A DNA stretch of 64,000 nt from Monarcha castaneiventris obscurior. Its lineage: Eukaryota; Chordata; Aves; Passeriformes; Monarchidae. How positions within the stretch are numbered: the stretch's first letter is position 1; the number at the start of each line of letters is the position of its first letter. The notes below the pieces were generated by a model. The model saw only the letters and a list, made by a program, of their open reading frames with translations, did no database searches and had not been told where the DNA came from. Shown here one piece after another: positions 26,222 through 39,420 of the stretch. Position numbers and translations under genes: made by a program. The stretch covers positions 40,339,501-40,403,500 of the forward strand of contig JAMPIT010000575.1 of NCBI GenBank assembly GCA_026261815.1. Direction: 5' to 3'.

Positions 26222-28742
26222 TTTCCGGAAAATCAGTAAAATTTTCTTGTTGAACCTATCAGTTTTGTTTTGTTTTAAATTTTAGCTTCAGTAAAATACA
26301 ATACACATTTCACACAGTAGAAGTTTATACTGAGATTAAGGTGTACTGATACTTGGTTAAATGGATAATGCATGATGCTCAAAACACCAAGGAATTTGGA
26401 TTTTTCTAATAAAATGCTACTTTGAAATAGCACACTTCTTGCAAAATATTCCCTGTCACAAAAGAGCATAAAATCAGTGAAATAAAAAGCAGCTTTTAAA
26501 AACATACACTTAATAGCATCAAAATGTAGAACTAGACAAAGAAATTTAAACACCACTAACATCAGCTTTGGCTAAAATTGAGACCACAAAGTTGCTGATA
26601 CACCAGTCTGTCCTAAATCATGTTAGTCCAGGTGAGAGAGACCTTCCTACACTGTTTGCATCCATGTCACCCAGTTTTTGCCTTCCCCCAAAGGGAGTGT
26701 ACATCTCTGCTTTTGCTGAAGCATCATGTTTTTTTCCACTGACAGAAGACTAAAAGCAGAAGTTTCTGAACTTAGATACTTTTCTTAAGGGAGCCTTTAC
26801 TGCATTCTCTTTGTAGGTTTTTTCAAAATTAGATTGTAATTGTTTAAGTAGCAACTGCAATGATAAGGTGCAGAAATTTTCTTAAGACTTAGAAAGCAAG
26901 CACACCAGTTTAACCTCCCCCAGACCCTTTTGTGGCATAGAGCCTCTCATCACAGAATAAACTGATCAACAAATAATCTGTCTTCCAAGACTTGAAAGAG
27001 TCTGTAAAGTTAATGTAGACCACTTTATAAATGCCACTGAATGGCAGTAATGCAGTATTTTTTTTAGAGTTCCTGGTCAAACATATCTCCTACTTATCTA
27101 AATGGAAGCTAATATGTGTCATAATTTTCTTGATTATGATCAAGAATCCAATTTCTGAGCATATACCTATCCGTATGAAACACAGTGACTTTAATCCACT
27201 CACACATCCTCAGGAATGCTGGCAGCACATCCTGTTATGTTGTAATAAAAGCGTTTCATAGAGATCTATTGTTCTGCACTGCTCTCCTCTTACAGCAATG
27301 ATTCTTTCAATTGCTGCTTGTCTGCCCAATTACACCGGTGAACAGATGAAATGCATACATTTTTTCCTGATAAGAATATTAGGATTCACACATTCATGAA
27401 TCTGGAAGTTAGAGTGACAACCAAGATTTTTAACAGCTCCCGAGCAATGAAATCAGACTGTTGCTACCCATTACGCTATTCCTCACACTTAACAACAAAA
27501 CACACGTTAGATGTAAATTATCCTCAAGGGAGTACAAATGTGGACTGTTTCTGGTTTTATCCTTTTAATAACTAAAGCTTTGTACCAAGATCATTAAGTG
27601 TCTTGAGCAACACATTTCAATAGCTAGTAAATGCTGCTGTGTTATACAACTTAAAAAATTTATATCCTGAATTTGATTCCTGGTGGGAGTGCGTGCTCTT
27701 CTTTCACATTGCAAGCTGTAGAGTACTCAGATATCCTTTTCCACTGCTGTGATTTCTCATATGCCAGAGCAAGAATATAAGAATTGCATTATGGCCTGAC
27801 TGGTCTGAGTATCTTCCCTTCAGCAACATCATTATCTAGACTACTTCAGAAGGGAAAACACTCCCACAGTAATCATGCTCTTAGATCTACAGAGTTATTA
27901 AGCTATAGATCATGCCCATATTCACTTTGGCCTCAGAAACAGCCTTGTTGTCTCCACCTCTCTTTTCCTTCTTCGCATGTGAATATCCTTTTGGTAAATA
28001 TTTCGCCTTGGTGCTACATGGAATATTACAACAAATTACTTCAAAAAATGTTAATGAAGAGAAGATTGACTGAAGAAGTATGCCAAGATGTTTTGGAAAG
28101 GATGTCTTCTGCCTAAAAAGAAAAAACTAAATTACAGAAGATTGGATCTTGAAATGAATCCTATTTCATCTTGTCATTAATGACCTTAGCATGAGAAAAA
28201 GAAGTATATATATGACAATTGTATGGTACAAGATTGTACACCTTACCAATATGGCAGATGATGAAAATAACAGATGGGAACAGACAAGAAATGCAATCCT
28301 ACGAAGAACAAGGTCATGCACACATGAATGACTGGTTATAAAAGTGGTAGCTCAAAACTTGCAAATGATTAAGGGTAAAGATCTGAGTGTATCTATATGA
28401 GCACAGAATAAGTATGTGCCACAAAACCCAAATATGGATCTAGGTGAATTCAGTGACAGATTTCCAACACAGCTAGAGAAATATCAACACTTATACCTCT
28501 AGTGAGATTTTTTTTTTAATTCAGGGTACAATTCTACTCACTCAGGATTAAAATTAATCAAATTAGAACCACTGCGTGTGATAGAAATACTTAATTCAAG
28601 GAAAGACTGTCAATGTTTCCTTGTTTAGCCAAGTAGTCCAAATCTGAGAAGGGAAATGCCTATACTCCATTAATGTTTCTTGAAGTGAACTTTGGGGAAT
28701 CAAAATGACTGCTAGAATTCGAAAAAGAATTAGAAGTGGTTC

Positions 28743-28793
28743 TCTCTTTATACTCTCTTTATACTCTCTTTATACTCTCTTTATACTCTCTTT
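28743..28793. repeat. 11-bp minisatellite (TCTCTTTATAC)n
   Basis: Four perfect 11-bp units (28743-28786) plus a partial fifth (28787-28793), about 570 bp upstream of the second Ig6 exon. The strand is pyrimidine-rich but too far away to be the splice tract. Confidence 0.95.
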
Positions 28794-29366
28794 GTATTTT
28801 TTTCACATTTCAGATTTAAATACAAACAGATTTCAACAGGAAGGATGAGAATCTGTGCATATTTTCTCAATCATATTTAGCATTAAATTCCTCTATATTA
28901 TTAAAAATCAATCAATATTATCTTTCAAGTTATCTTAATTTCAGCACAGTAGCAAGACATATTCCAAATGTCACTGCATTGCAGTAAAGAGGAAGAGGAA
29001 GAAAGTTCTTAATTTCTAAGAGGACTTTTTTAATACCAAGGATAGCATCCGAAATATGTCTGTTCATCTCCTTAATGAATTTCTTTGTGCTAGTTGGAAT
29101 AATTCTCTTTGAACGTGCAAATATGCGCAATGTGCTTTAAGCAAAGTCAAAGTTATTAAAAACCTGAAATGCTCTTCTTTAATCCCTATTAATAATTGTA
29201 TGAATGCAGTGTTCTGATAATCCCCACAAGAGGGTATTAGGACACATAAATTTTGTAAGATGAAAGCTGCATTTAAGTGTTGCTCAAACTGTGCAAAAAC
29301 ACCCTTGTGAACTACCTTGAACACAGATTTACTGAGTTTTAAACTGGCACTTCATTCCTGTTTCAG

Positions 29367-29487
29367 CAAGCGTCCTCTGCAGATTTAATGATCAGGAACA
29401 TCCTCCTGATGCACGCTGGGAGATATGGTTGCAGGGTCCAGACTGCAGCAGACACCGTGTCAGATGAGACAGAGCTGCTTGTTAGGG
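29367..29487 (+). CDS. CNTN5: CNTN5 exon: second half of Ig domain 6
   Basis: This is a 121-nt exon with acceptor TTTCAG at 29361-29366 and GTGAGT donor at 29488; phase 0 in, phase 1 out, 40 full codons. It has no ATG-initiated open frame of useful length and was found from its protein text: [20 protein letters not shown], then [20 protein letters not shown], and a split Gly codon. The D-L-M-I-R-N-I E strand is common to all contactins. The F strand HAGRYGC carries the second disulphide cysteine, pairing with VLSCKA of the previous exon. GCRVQT, where most paralogues have VCMVQT, is a CNTN5 marker. An alternative AG at 29369-29370 would break the frame, so 29367 is the chosen start. Confidence 0.93.
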
Positions 29488-32400
29488 GTGAGTATGCTTG
29501 TGGTGCCCCCTGAAAACAAAATCACCACACACTGTTGTAGCAGGGAATTTAAAATGCGAGCTTCAGGGATGCCTCTGCCATGCAGTGGTCCTCAAGTTTT
29601 ATATTATTCAAGCCATTTGTGATAAACCTGCTGTCTTTGAAGGCAGTTTCACCATAAACTGACCTGCAGACGTTGCAAAGAGAAACAAAAGACGGTGGGT
29701 TAATAGACAGTTTTAAGAGAGGTAACAGCACAAAAGGTATACCTGATTAGCTAAAATACAGGCAATTAGCCTTCACAGACCTGCATAAGGTAGGTATAGT
29801 GAGCTCTTTGTGTTTTTATGTGATGCTTTGCATTTCATTTCATGGTCAAGACATTCTTTCAGGTTTAGCAGTTTAGGAACATTCATTCATTTCCTAAGAG
29901 GAGGGCCCAATTGTAAAATTAGCGATAAGAACAATGAAACAAAAGCCCCACAATAGGATGAGGATTTGGCTTTTTTCACGCATGGAATTGTTACCAACAA
30001 TTGTTCACTGCATCTTTATGCCCAGTCCTATAATCTGTTAAATTGTTTCACCTGTCATTTAACGTTCCTGATTATGCACAGAAACACAGATTCCTTTTCC
30101 CGCAGGATCCCAGATCCTACCAAGGACGTCACCTATTTTACAGTAAAGCAGGGCACCAGCACCATCTGTGCCTTCCATTAAGTAGAGTATTTCTGCATTC
30201 TGCACTACTTGTGTGAGTGTGCATACTCACATCTGTGTTCAGTGCCTGAGGGGATCTGAGGATTTACAGCTCACTTACTGGCATAATGACTGGTGGGTCC
30301 TGCAATGCCAAGAGAGATGGATCCCTGCTAGGTAGCCTTACTATGCATTGTACATTTTTGAAATAATATATCAAGATACATATTTTATTAACATTTCAAA
30401 AACTCCAATTAAAAAAAAAACACAGATATTTGGATATTACAATCTTTCAAAAATACCTATTTTACCACATTCCACAATGTCTTTAGACTTGATGTCTTCC
30501 TATCCATAACTTTTAAGCCAAATATATGTTTCAAATCATAAAGAATGTTTCTGGCTGACTGCAGGGCTCTTCACATTTCCATGAAAGTAATAGTTAAATA
30601 TTTCCATAAAGACACTTTGACGACTGTCAGATTTCTATGAGCTATGACACTATTGGGATGATTGTATTCAGTTGAGTCGTTGTGGCCATGTAATACCATT
30701 TTAGCTGCCTTATGAAATCTGATCCATCCTTCTGGATTATGCAAGACCTTTTGTGTTACCTTTGTCTGTCTCAGACAGGAGCTGGAGGCTCTATGAATGG
30801 GCAAGGCAATCTCAACTTTAAATTGAACTTTTGTGACAAAAAGGTCTTAGTTATTATCTAGGATAGACTAATTAAAAATTATTTTTAAAGAATTCTTATT
30901 ATATAAATTAGTTTATTGAATTTTCTGTAGAAATTAAATTCTTCTCTGAGGAAGAGGTGTGAGATTAAATTTTTAAAAAGGCATTGTAAGAAGTACCAGG
31001 ATGCATTTATGTGAGTCTCATTACCATGTCACCGTGCTCTTGAAATAAAAACTATAACTGCTTTGTAGTGGAATTTAAATTCAAGTATACTTTGCTTACA
31101 ATTTTCTCCTTTTCTTGTTTCTACAATTGGATAATTATAAAATAGAGTAAGAAATTTTGTTTTGTATTGCAGAAAATGTTTAAAGCACCTCTAGTGTAGA
31201 GTTTTGAATGACTAGTCTTTACAGACCTCAACAGTTCAAAAATCAAAAATATTTTTGAGAATCTAATCTATCTCTCCTTATACTTTTACAGGAACTTCAT
31301 TTTCATTTCAGTATCTCTAATTTTTTTTTCTCCCCTATCTGTCTCACTTAGTGGTGTGCAATTTGACACTGATGATTCCAAGTTGCAGCACCTTTCAAAC
31401 TTGTTTATGTTTGGCTTTTGGTGATACTGGACATTGTTTAGGAGAAGATACCAGCAGAAACAGATGTTTCAGTAAATATTTCAGTTAATTCTGAAGAATT
31501 TCAGCTGACAAAGGAAGTCATCTTCTATGAAGAAAACCCATGCAGTAAAGTTTATAATCCAAAGCCATATTATTCTTTATTTCTGGTACATTTTATAGTT
31601 AAAATATTTCATTTTATGCATATTACAAAACACCCCTTTCTTTTAAACATTACAGACCACCGCCAAACTGAGATAGCAGAAGATTTGTTATGAACTCTTA
31701 TATGTACTGATGTAAGCAAACCTACAGCACATCCTTGTTCTGACCTTACTTTCTCTCCTTTTGCCTCTGCAGAAAATGCCAGTGAAAACACTGATAATAT
31801 CGTATCAGCATATAACCTCATTTCAATCATTACTTTCATTGTAGGTTTCACCTGGCACTTTAATATATTGTTGTAGGTTTTTTCTTGAAAATTGTTCTTC
31901 TTACAACATTTCTACAGGAAATAAATTTGACATGCAGAATAAATTAAATTAAAATAATCTTATTCTCCCTCCTTTAGATATTCGTGAATATCAGAATTAC
32001 TGCTACCAGCAAATTGACTAAATTTAAACTGAAGTGTGCATTCACTATTCATTATTTTTAAGTCACAGGACTTTTTGTCAGAACTTTATTACAAGTGACT
32101 TGGAAGAGTAATATACCTTGTTGCTGCCCCCTCAGACGGAGGAAGCAGAAACAAACTTTGCAGACTTTTGTTACTCGTAATTAACATACTGATCTCTAAT
32201 AGACAGACGTTGACCACTGTATTTTCAAGGAAGTGCAATGTCTCAGTATCATTTAAGTGGGGAAAACATAGAGTATCCTTAAATAATATTTAGCTATTTT
32301 GAAACCATTTTTGCTAGTTGGTCTACTGGAAGTTCCCTTGAATATATGCCAGGGAATGTCACTATTTTTGCCCTTGTTTTTCCTTATACATTATACAATG

Positions 32401-32551
32401 GAAGTTAAATTCCAAAAATATCACCAATGAAAGACAACACAAAGAACAGAGAATGAACAGTGCCAAGTAAATCTCAATTTCGTTCAGTCTAGTGCTCATA
32501 AGAAGGTAACTGATGGTGCAAGAAGATTCCTGAATTTACTGCATATATACC

Positions 32552-32580
32552 TCTGTGTGTGTGTGCATGTGCGTGTGTGA
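32552..32580. repeat. Imperfect (TG)n microsatellite
   Basis: A short alternating TG tract interrupted by CATGTGCG. It is too impure to be highly polymorphic. Confidence 0.85.
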
Positions 32581-33768
32581 AACAAAGGAAATAAAGACAG
32601 CAGCAAGTTTCTATTCTTCAAGTTTATATTCTGCAACTTTCTACAACACGTTACATGCTTTTTAAACCCAGAATTTATATTTTCAATTTCACTACCTCAC
32701 AGGTCATGAATTTAGGTAAGTTGCAGTGAAATACAGGTCTACTATATTTTCAATAATGGTTGTGACCTAGTGAATCTCTTTCAGGAACATTTCAAAAGTA
32801 TATATGAAAAAATATTCTAGATCTTGTTTGGACAAAATCAGGATTCAAGTCCCATCAGCACTAACTACTCAAAAACAAACTCCAAATACTTCTCTATGTG
32901 CTTTGAAAAAGTGATTAAACTATGTATATTGAAGTAAGAAAACTTTTTAGTGGTCCCTAGCAATTTCTTTTTCTAATGCTATCAATGATGTAGGTTTCAT
33001 TAGGAAGAGATGTTCTGCCAGCAGCTGGACCTGTCAGGCAATACATTAGCTTTCCAGATTAAATGTCTTGCATTTTATTCTTGGAGTGGGTTATGAGTGA
33101 GAAATATTTTGGTAGTCTTGTGTTAGTCAACAGTGACCTTCAAGGGTGGGCTGTCCTGACATACCTGACATCACCTGTTTATATGCAGGTAAGATACTAT
33201 CTAACTTGCAAAAGTGTTTCCTCTCCAAATACAGCTCTACAAAATCCTCTGCAATTTACCATCATAGGTTGTTTTCATTATTAGGTACATAAAAAAAAAA
33301 AGAAGTCATGATCTTTTATTCATCCATCTGAGATCCACCATCCTCTCTGGATACACACATTGATTTTGTAGAGGTCCCCAGAGAGTTCTTTACTCTGTGA
33401 ATACAGAGAGGATGAGAGAAGATTCAGATCAAAGGCCAAAACTGATTTAAAGCAGAAGAAGCAATGCCAATCACTTTCAACTTAGCTCAGCAGCTGCAGT
33501 GCTCAGCTACAATGTAGGACATCTTTTTTATCTGTCTCAGACCAGGACCCAAAATCACACTTTCTCCTTAAAAGCATGCTATACCTGCAAGTGGCTGTCA
33601 GGTGGGGTCAAGATATGTTTAAGCCTCTTTCTGAGGTAGAGGAGCCAGGACCACAGAAATCAGGTGACAAACAAATAAGCAGCTGGATGTGTAGGGCATG
33701 ATTTAGGGCATCTCAAGTAACCCAAATATTTTCTTCTTTCATTGAATTGACTCCTGCTCTAGAAATGA

Positions 33769-33796
33769 ACAGAGGTTCCCCCAGGTGAACCTCTGT
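33769..33796. repeat. Perfect 10-bp inverted repeat
   Basis: ACAGAGGTTC at 33769-33778 is the reverse complement of GAACCTCTGT at 33787-33796, with an 8-nt CCCCAGGT spacer. The arms are about half GC, so the stem is more stable than the AT hairpins elsewhere in the window. The role is unknown. Confidence 0.65.
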
Positions 33797-36450
33797 CAAT
33801 GGCTTAAGCCAATACACTGAATTGTTTATTGGAAAGGGAAAAGCTAAATAACAGGCATGCACCCTCTGCACCAGGTTGCCCTCCACTGGAGCAGCGATGC
33901 AGGTAGTGGTAAATCCTTAAAAGCTGATGCAATATTTTCTGGAAGACAGTCATCAGAGCCATAACAGCAGAAGATATATAGGCTGATACATCTCAAAGAC
34001 AAATAGAAGAGAAAACAGCTTTTCACAGGAGCTGGTAACTATTCTGGCACCAGGCCTACACAAATGTGTTACCTCAAGTGCAGTCCCATGACAGAAATTG
34101 TGTATGTCTGATGATCTAAGAAGTAGTTTTGGTGGAGTGAATGAGTACAACAAAAATCACCACTATGGACTTACATTCCCGACACCCAAGTCATTACCTG
34201 ATTTCATTTCATTTATGTCTTCTGTTGTTTGCTCACCCAAGGAAATGCAGAATACCTGTTTGCCATGCAAACAGGAACGTTTACATGAGAATGTAGATAC
34301 TCACTACACAGTCAACAAAGGTTTTCCTCAGTGCATGGAGTCAAGAGCCATTTAAGAAGTAGAAGAGATTTATGATTTTTATGAATGTCAGTCCTGTCCT
34401 TGACATCCATCCAAGAATAGTTTTCCCATGTCATGTGCATTTTCTGGCTACCAGCCTTTACTTATCCATCCAGATCTTCAACTTGCAGTGAATATTAAGA
34501 AGCAGAGGAGCAGAACAGCAGAATGCTACAGCTTGGCTGGTTTTCCACCTATCATTGGCACATCAGTAGTTGAGTTGTCTCTGTACCGATTTTTCACAAA
34601 GAAGTGATTACCTAAGCAGAAGGTTCTAATACAGGATAAATATGCATGTCATGTTCTGCCACTAATCATATGATCACAAACATGGGTACCAAACACCCAA
34701 GTACCAGCCAGGAGACCTGCCTCTCACAGATGTCTCAGGTGATCTTGTAGCCAGCAATGTGTCATCTTTTCTTGAGACAATGCCTGCTTGCTGAATTAAT
34801 TTGTTTTCTAAAGCATGAATTCCAAAAAGGGCTTATTATACTCTTATTTCTCATCATGCTGTTGAAATCTGAAGCTATCTGTGCTTTCATATTTTCACTA
34901 CAAAGGATATCTAAATGATCCCATGCTTCAACTATGTTTCACTGTAGAGATATTTAGAACTAGAAATACTTTTATCATAAAGAGGTTGACACCATGAAAG
35001 GCCTGACCCTTATTACCTTACATTGGTCCACTTATCTACACTATTTTTCAGTTTGTGTTTATTTAACTCATCAATACAAAATCTAGTACTCAGTGACTGG
35101 GAGGTTTTGAAGAACACCAGCAGAAGTCATAGATAAGAGCAAAAGGCTACTTCTTACATTTACTTTTGGCAAAATATCTCTTTTCTCTTAAATCACACAG
35201 TTTGTAATGAACTCTTATGAAGCACTGCCTTGCCATAGGCTGCAATAAAGAAAAGCTTGAGTAGAAAAATCTCCTACCAAAGTCAGTTATTGTATATTCC
35301 TTGCTCTTTTTTCTGCAAGTTTGGAGTGTTGGCTGGAGAAAAGCATCTGTAATTCAGCAAAAGAAATAGTGGAAGTTGGGAATACCATTCAAGAGTCTAA
35401 CTTTCTTTCACAAAAGTCATCATGAGGCTTCCTATAGTCGATCACAGGTAGAGATCCCTTTCACATACACTGAGATGAGCACTAGTCCTGGTTCAGCAGC
35501 AGTTTCCAAGAAAAACAGAGTTTCTTGCAGATTAGAGGTTCAGTGCAAAACCTGCCATAACACTCATCTCATGTGGATGGGGACAGTGCTTCAGACATTT
35601 AGAACAGAATGAGTGATTTTTGTTACATAAATCTCTACATTGGTAGAGATGATAGTGACACCACAGACACCAGAATAGTTATTTTTCATGGTTATCTATT
35701 TCCTGCATGACATTCCTTTTTGGAAGCATCATGACTGAATTAGGAATACAAAGTTGTGAAGTGAAAAGAATGGTTTACATCTGTGAAAGCTTCAGTGCCT
35801 AATCAATGGCACCAAGTTTCCAGGATTTTAATGTTTATTTAATAAATTAAAGCTTTTTATCATAACAAATTACTGGTTTCAGTAACATTAAGTTGTCAAA
35901 TTAATCCCATCAACTCTTATTTTTAAATTAGTCTTGCAAAACTGGTTTAAAATTCATTATAACCAAAAGAATAAGTCGTATTGGTTTCAAACTACTCAGA
36001 TGCTGGATGCTGCATTATGCACTGCGAGTCTATGGAGCAGCGAGGTCATCTCCAAACTTTCTTTCTTTAAAATTTATCCACCTAATTGCAAAGGAGCAAA
36101 GACTATCATTCCCAAAATTACTTACTCAATGTTTGAATTTCTGCAATGTAAACGGTGTAAAGGTAGTGAATGTTGACAGTACAAGGTAATTAAGCCTGAG
36201 AGAGTGTGGCTAAGAAGATGACATTTAGGTCTCTGCCAGGGAACAACAGCAATGCAGTAGCCAGGCAAGTTTGCTCAACTTTTGAATGTGAGGTGCTAAA
36301 TAAAGACATCTGCCATCTTCTAAAACAGAAAAGATTTCAAATAAATAAAATGCATAGAAATTATTTTTTCTTATTTCCTTTTATTTACCAATGTTCTTAC
36401 AAAGGATCATTTCAGCACATCTAGTCCCTTTAACAATTTATGTATTTTTA

Positions 36451-36559
36451 GATAGATAGATAGATAGATACAGAGATAGATAGATACAGAGATAGATACA
36501 GAGACAGATAGATACAGAGATAGAGATAGAGATAGAGGTAGAGATAGATATATAGATAT
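36451..36559. repeat. (GATA)n / (ACAGAGATAGATAG)n compound microsatellite
   Basis: A 109-bp tract begins with pure GATA units, passes into higher-order repeats of GATA units separated by CAGA, then into GAGATA units. It ends at the 5' edge of a CR1. A minus-strand open frame across it gives an Ile-Ser repeat peptide and is an artefact. Confidence 0.96.
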
Positions 36560-36560
36560 C

Positions 36561-36879
36561 ACTCTCTACAACTACCTGAAAGGAGTCTGTAGTGAGGCAG
36601 GGGTCAGTCCCTTCTCCCACGTAGCAAGCATCAGGATGAGAGAAACTCAGGTTGCACCTGGAAAGCCTTAGATCAGATATTAGGAAAAATTTCTTCCCTG
36701 AAAGAGTAATAAGGCATTGGAATATGCTTCCCAGGGAGTTGGTGGAATCACCAATCATGGAAGTGTTCAAAAGGTGTGCAGATGTGGAATTGGTGGTGAA
36801 CACAATGGGGCTAAGTTAATTATTGGACTCAGGGATCTTAGAGGTCTTTTCCAACCTTAATGATTCCATGATTTCATAG
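36561..36879 (+). mobile_element. CR1 LINE 3' fragment next to the GATA tract
   Basis: Sense-oriented CR1 landmarks are CTACAACTACCTGAAAGGAG, the GTCTGTAGTGAGGCAGGGGT block, GGTTGCACCTGGAAAGCC, ATTAGGAAAAATTTCTTCCC, GTGGAATCACCAATCATGGA and TTAGAGGTCTTTTCCAACCT, ending in a degraded ATGATTCCATGATTTCATAG tail at about 36879. The 5' truncation point coincides with the microsatellite edge. Confidence 0.92.
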
Positions 36880-36935
36880 TTTTCACGAAAGTACTTTATA
36901 AAATATTTTTATATTTTATATTATAAAATATAGTT
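36880..36935. repeat. AT-rich palindromic stretch
   Basis: Immediately after the CR1 tail, a run of TATAAAATATTTTTATATTT-like sequence contains TTTTATATTATAAAA-type self-complementary segments. It resembles low-complexity AT DNA rather than a designed structure. Confidence 0.6.
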
Positions 36936-38549
36936 TAGGAGAAATAATGTATTTGTATATTGGTGTATTGGTGTCAGCTATATTAGAAATAGACCTGTGC
37001 TCTCTAAGCATAAATACAGTTAATTTTGTTTACAGTACTATCTCGTTCATCTGCACTTAAGGATTTTAGTAGATTTAGATGCCGGTTATTTTCTGGGTAT
37101 TTTAGTAATAGTTTACTCACTGTTGTTTGCTTTTATTGTCCTTTTCACTTATTCTGCTCAAATTGTGTTTATGGATGTCAATTGACATTGTGATTTTTTA
37201 AGGGAAAAAAATAAGGTCCAGTCCTTTTAATTCTCTGCATCAATGCTGTATACCCTTGGAAACTTATTAGCATATATAGAGCTAATTAAAATCCTTTGAC
37301 CAGTACAAATATTAGTACAAAAAAAAACCCCAAAACATGGCAGGAAGCTTCTTTAAAATTGAGATGAAATCATCTTCCTTCTACAATATATAACATGTAT
37401 TTTAAGACTGTGCCAAGGTAGATAACCAAATTCACTGTGCATGCCTAGTGTAAGTTAAATGGGCTTTGAGATCAAACAGCTACCTGCAAGCTGCAAGATC
37501 TTGAAATGAAGCAGAGCACAGTCCTGTGGTGTGACGGGATGAAAGCCTTTGTGACTACAATCTGTGGTTTGAGTACACATTTTGTGGTCTAAAAATAAAA
37601 TAAAAAGGTTAAAGCTATTCATCTTATAGACTGGCAAAACTAGCAATCTAAGCAACAAATCCACTCTTACACTTTATTTTTTGAGAAGTAATGTTTCCTC
37701 TGAACTCCAGTGACCCGGAGCAAATATAATGCAGGAAATGCTGGTTAGGTTGACCACCCTGCTCCTTTCTGTTGTGGTATTGCCAATAAAACTTAAAGAC
37801 AAGTACTTGGGTTTAAAAGCCTTCAAACACATTATTAAATGGAACATAAACAAGGTCAGCAGATTCTTGCTGGTCCTTGAAATTACATTTGAGCTGTAGC
37901 AAAGGCCAGGAAGATGCCCTGAGCATAGACCCCATTATCTGGACTCACAGAATATGTCCATAATACAGAACTGTTCCCTGAGGCCAGTGGGTACAGCAGA
38001 GTTCCCATTCACAGTTACATTCCCAGTCCCCCTCCCCTCAGGATGGGCGTGGCAAATGGCCTGTTAGGATTTGCCCCAGCCCACAGTAATCCATTAAATG
38101 TGCCAAAGCGCTGGCTGGAAAAGTCATAATTTCACAGGGCTGGAATAGTGATGGGATCTGTCTGCCAACATAAGAGCAGATAGGACCAGAGCTAGAGTCC
38201 AGAACTGTACTTTGGCCCTCTTCAATGTATCATCTGACACATTTATAACATTGGAAGATAGTATACTGCTGTAGATGAAGAATCAGCCCTTTATCCCACA
38301 GACTTCACCAACATATTTCCAGCAATTTGATTTTGTAATAGGACCTCTTTTTTTAAAATATTTTAATGATATGAAAGGGAAATAGATTCATATCTTTAAA
38401 AAGCTTTTTTTTCAAGAGTTTAAAAATTATTCTTTTTTCTAAGACGCTTTTTTACAAGCATCGACTTATAGGTATGAACTTACTTCAGTCAAAAAAGTGC
38501 CTAGAAACAAATATAAAATTAGAGATCAGATGTGATGATGTTTATCAAC

Positions 38550-39420
38550 TCAGTGCCTGAAAGAGACACATGAAGCCTAGGAGTGCTGGTGCCCACAGTA
38601 GGACTGCAGAGAATGAAGGAACCATCATGGACCAGGATTGGGACAGCTGGCAAGGGATGCCCTACAGCACCAAAGGTAATCAGCAGGCTGTGCCAAAGAA
38701 AGGGACGTTTCTCTTACTCTATTTGGGACCTGCTAGCAATGTCATCCATGATCAATTCATAGGCTACTTGTGCTTTCACACCTTAGATGAAATTCTAGTT
38801 CCCTGTGCTGTCCATACATTTGTGTCAACAACTACTGCTACACAAAAATCCAGATCAGAGGTTCTGGACTGCAGTCTGGAATCCAAGCTCACAAAAATCA
38901 GCAGCTTTCAAGGTTGTCTCGTCCCAAGTCATTATTTTTAGGTTTTCACGGGGTAGAAAAGTCATCAGGGCAAAGGGATACAACATGACATAGGCACCAC
39001 TAAAGGACTTCTCAGGCCAGACACCAGGGATTTCTCTTGATCCTTATCCCTGAAATTAGTTGAGACTATCCAGGCTGAAATTGTCAATCAATGTCTTCTC
39101 TTGCTTACATGCCAAATCTAAGCCTAACCTTCCTGTTTGCCCTGACACTGACTGGGTTATAACCTCTCCATCTGCCCACAGCCCTTATGTACCTTATAGA
39201 AACCACACAAGGAGACACTGGGGTTATGGATGTATCCACCGAAACCAGAGTTTCTCTAGCATCTACTATGCATCCAAATTTCTCTGCATCATCCCCTCCA
39301 CCATGTGCAAACACATCGTCTGTCATAGCTGGGTACAGCAAAGGGATTTATACTGCAACAGCCAAGCTCCTGTTTCATGCAGCCATTTTATGTGACTTTT
39401 CCAAAATTCTGTAGTTACTG
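38550..39420. other. GC-richer unassigned patch with several open frames
   Basis: About 870 bp of more balanced composition contains plus-strand open frames at 38570-38941 (123 aa), 39060-39395 and 39187-39414, and a minus-strand frame at 39105-39341. The Thr/Ser-rich plus frame at 39187-39414 has no family I recognise and is open on both strands, as expected from stop-poor composition. No exon of the host gene is expected here, since 29367-29487 and 43213-43371 join directly in frame. It may be an old transposon. Confidence 0.3.

Larger units (their letters stand above)
15843..29366 (+). other. CNTN5: CNTN5 intron, 13.5 kb, phase 0, splitting Ig6
   Basis: This intron interrupts Ig6 between the C' and E strands. 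The donor is GTAAGT and the acceptor is CATTCCTGTTTCAG. It contains CR1 fragments at about 17429-17812 (minus) and 21211-21560 (plus), an (ATT)n microsatellite at 26113-26153, a palindrome with AGGTCA half-sites at 26203-26221, an 11-bp minisatellite at 28743-28793, and a GC-richer unassigned patch at about 21740-22220. Everything else is AT-rich sequence with only short, unsupported open frames. Confidence 0.85.

Noticed and set aside
36438..36803. 121-codon minus-strand open frame with an Ile-Ser repeat
   Set aside because: It is antisense CR1 followed by the complement of the GATA microsatellite.
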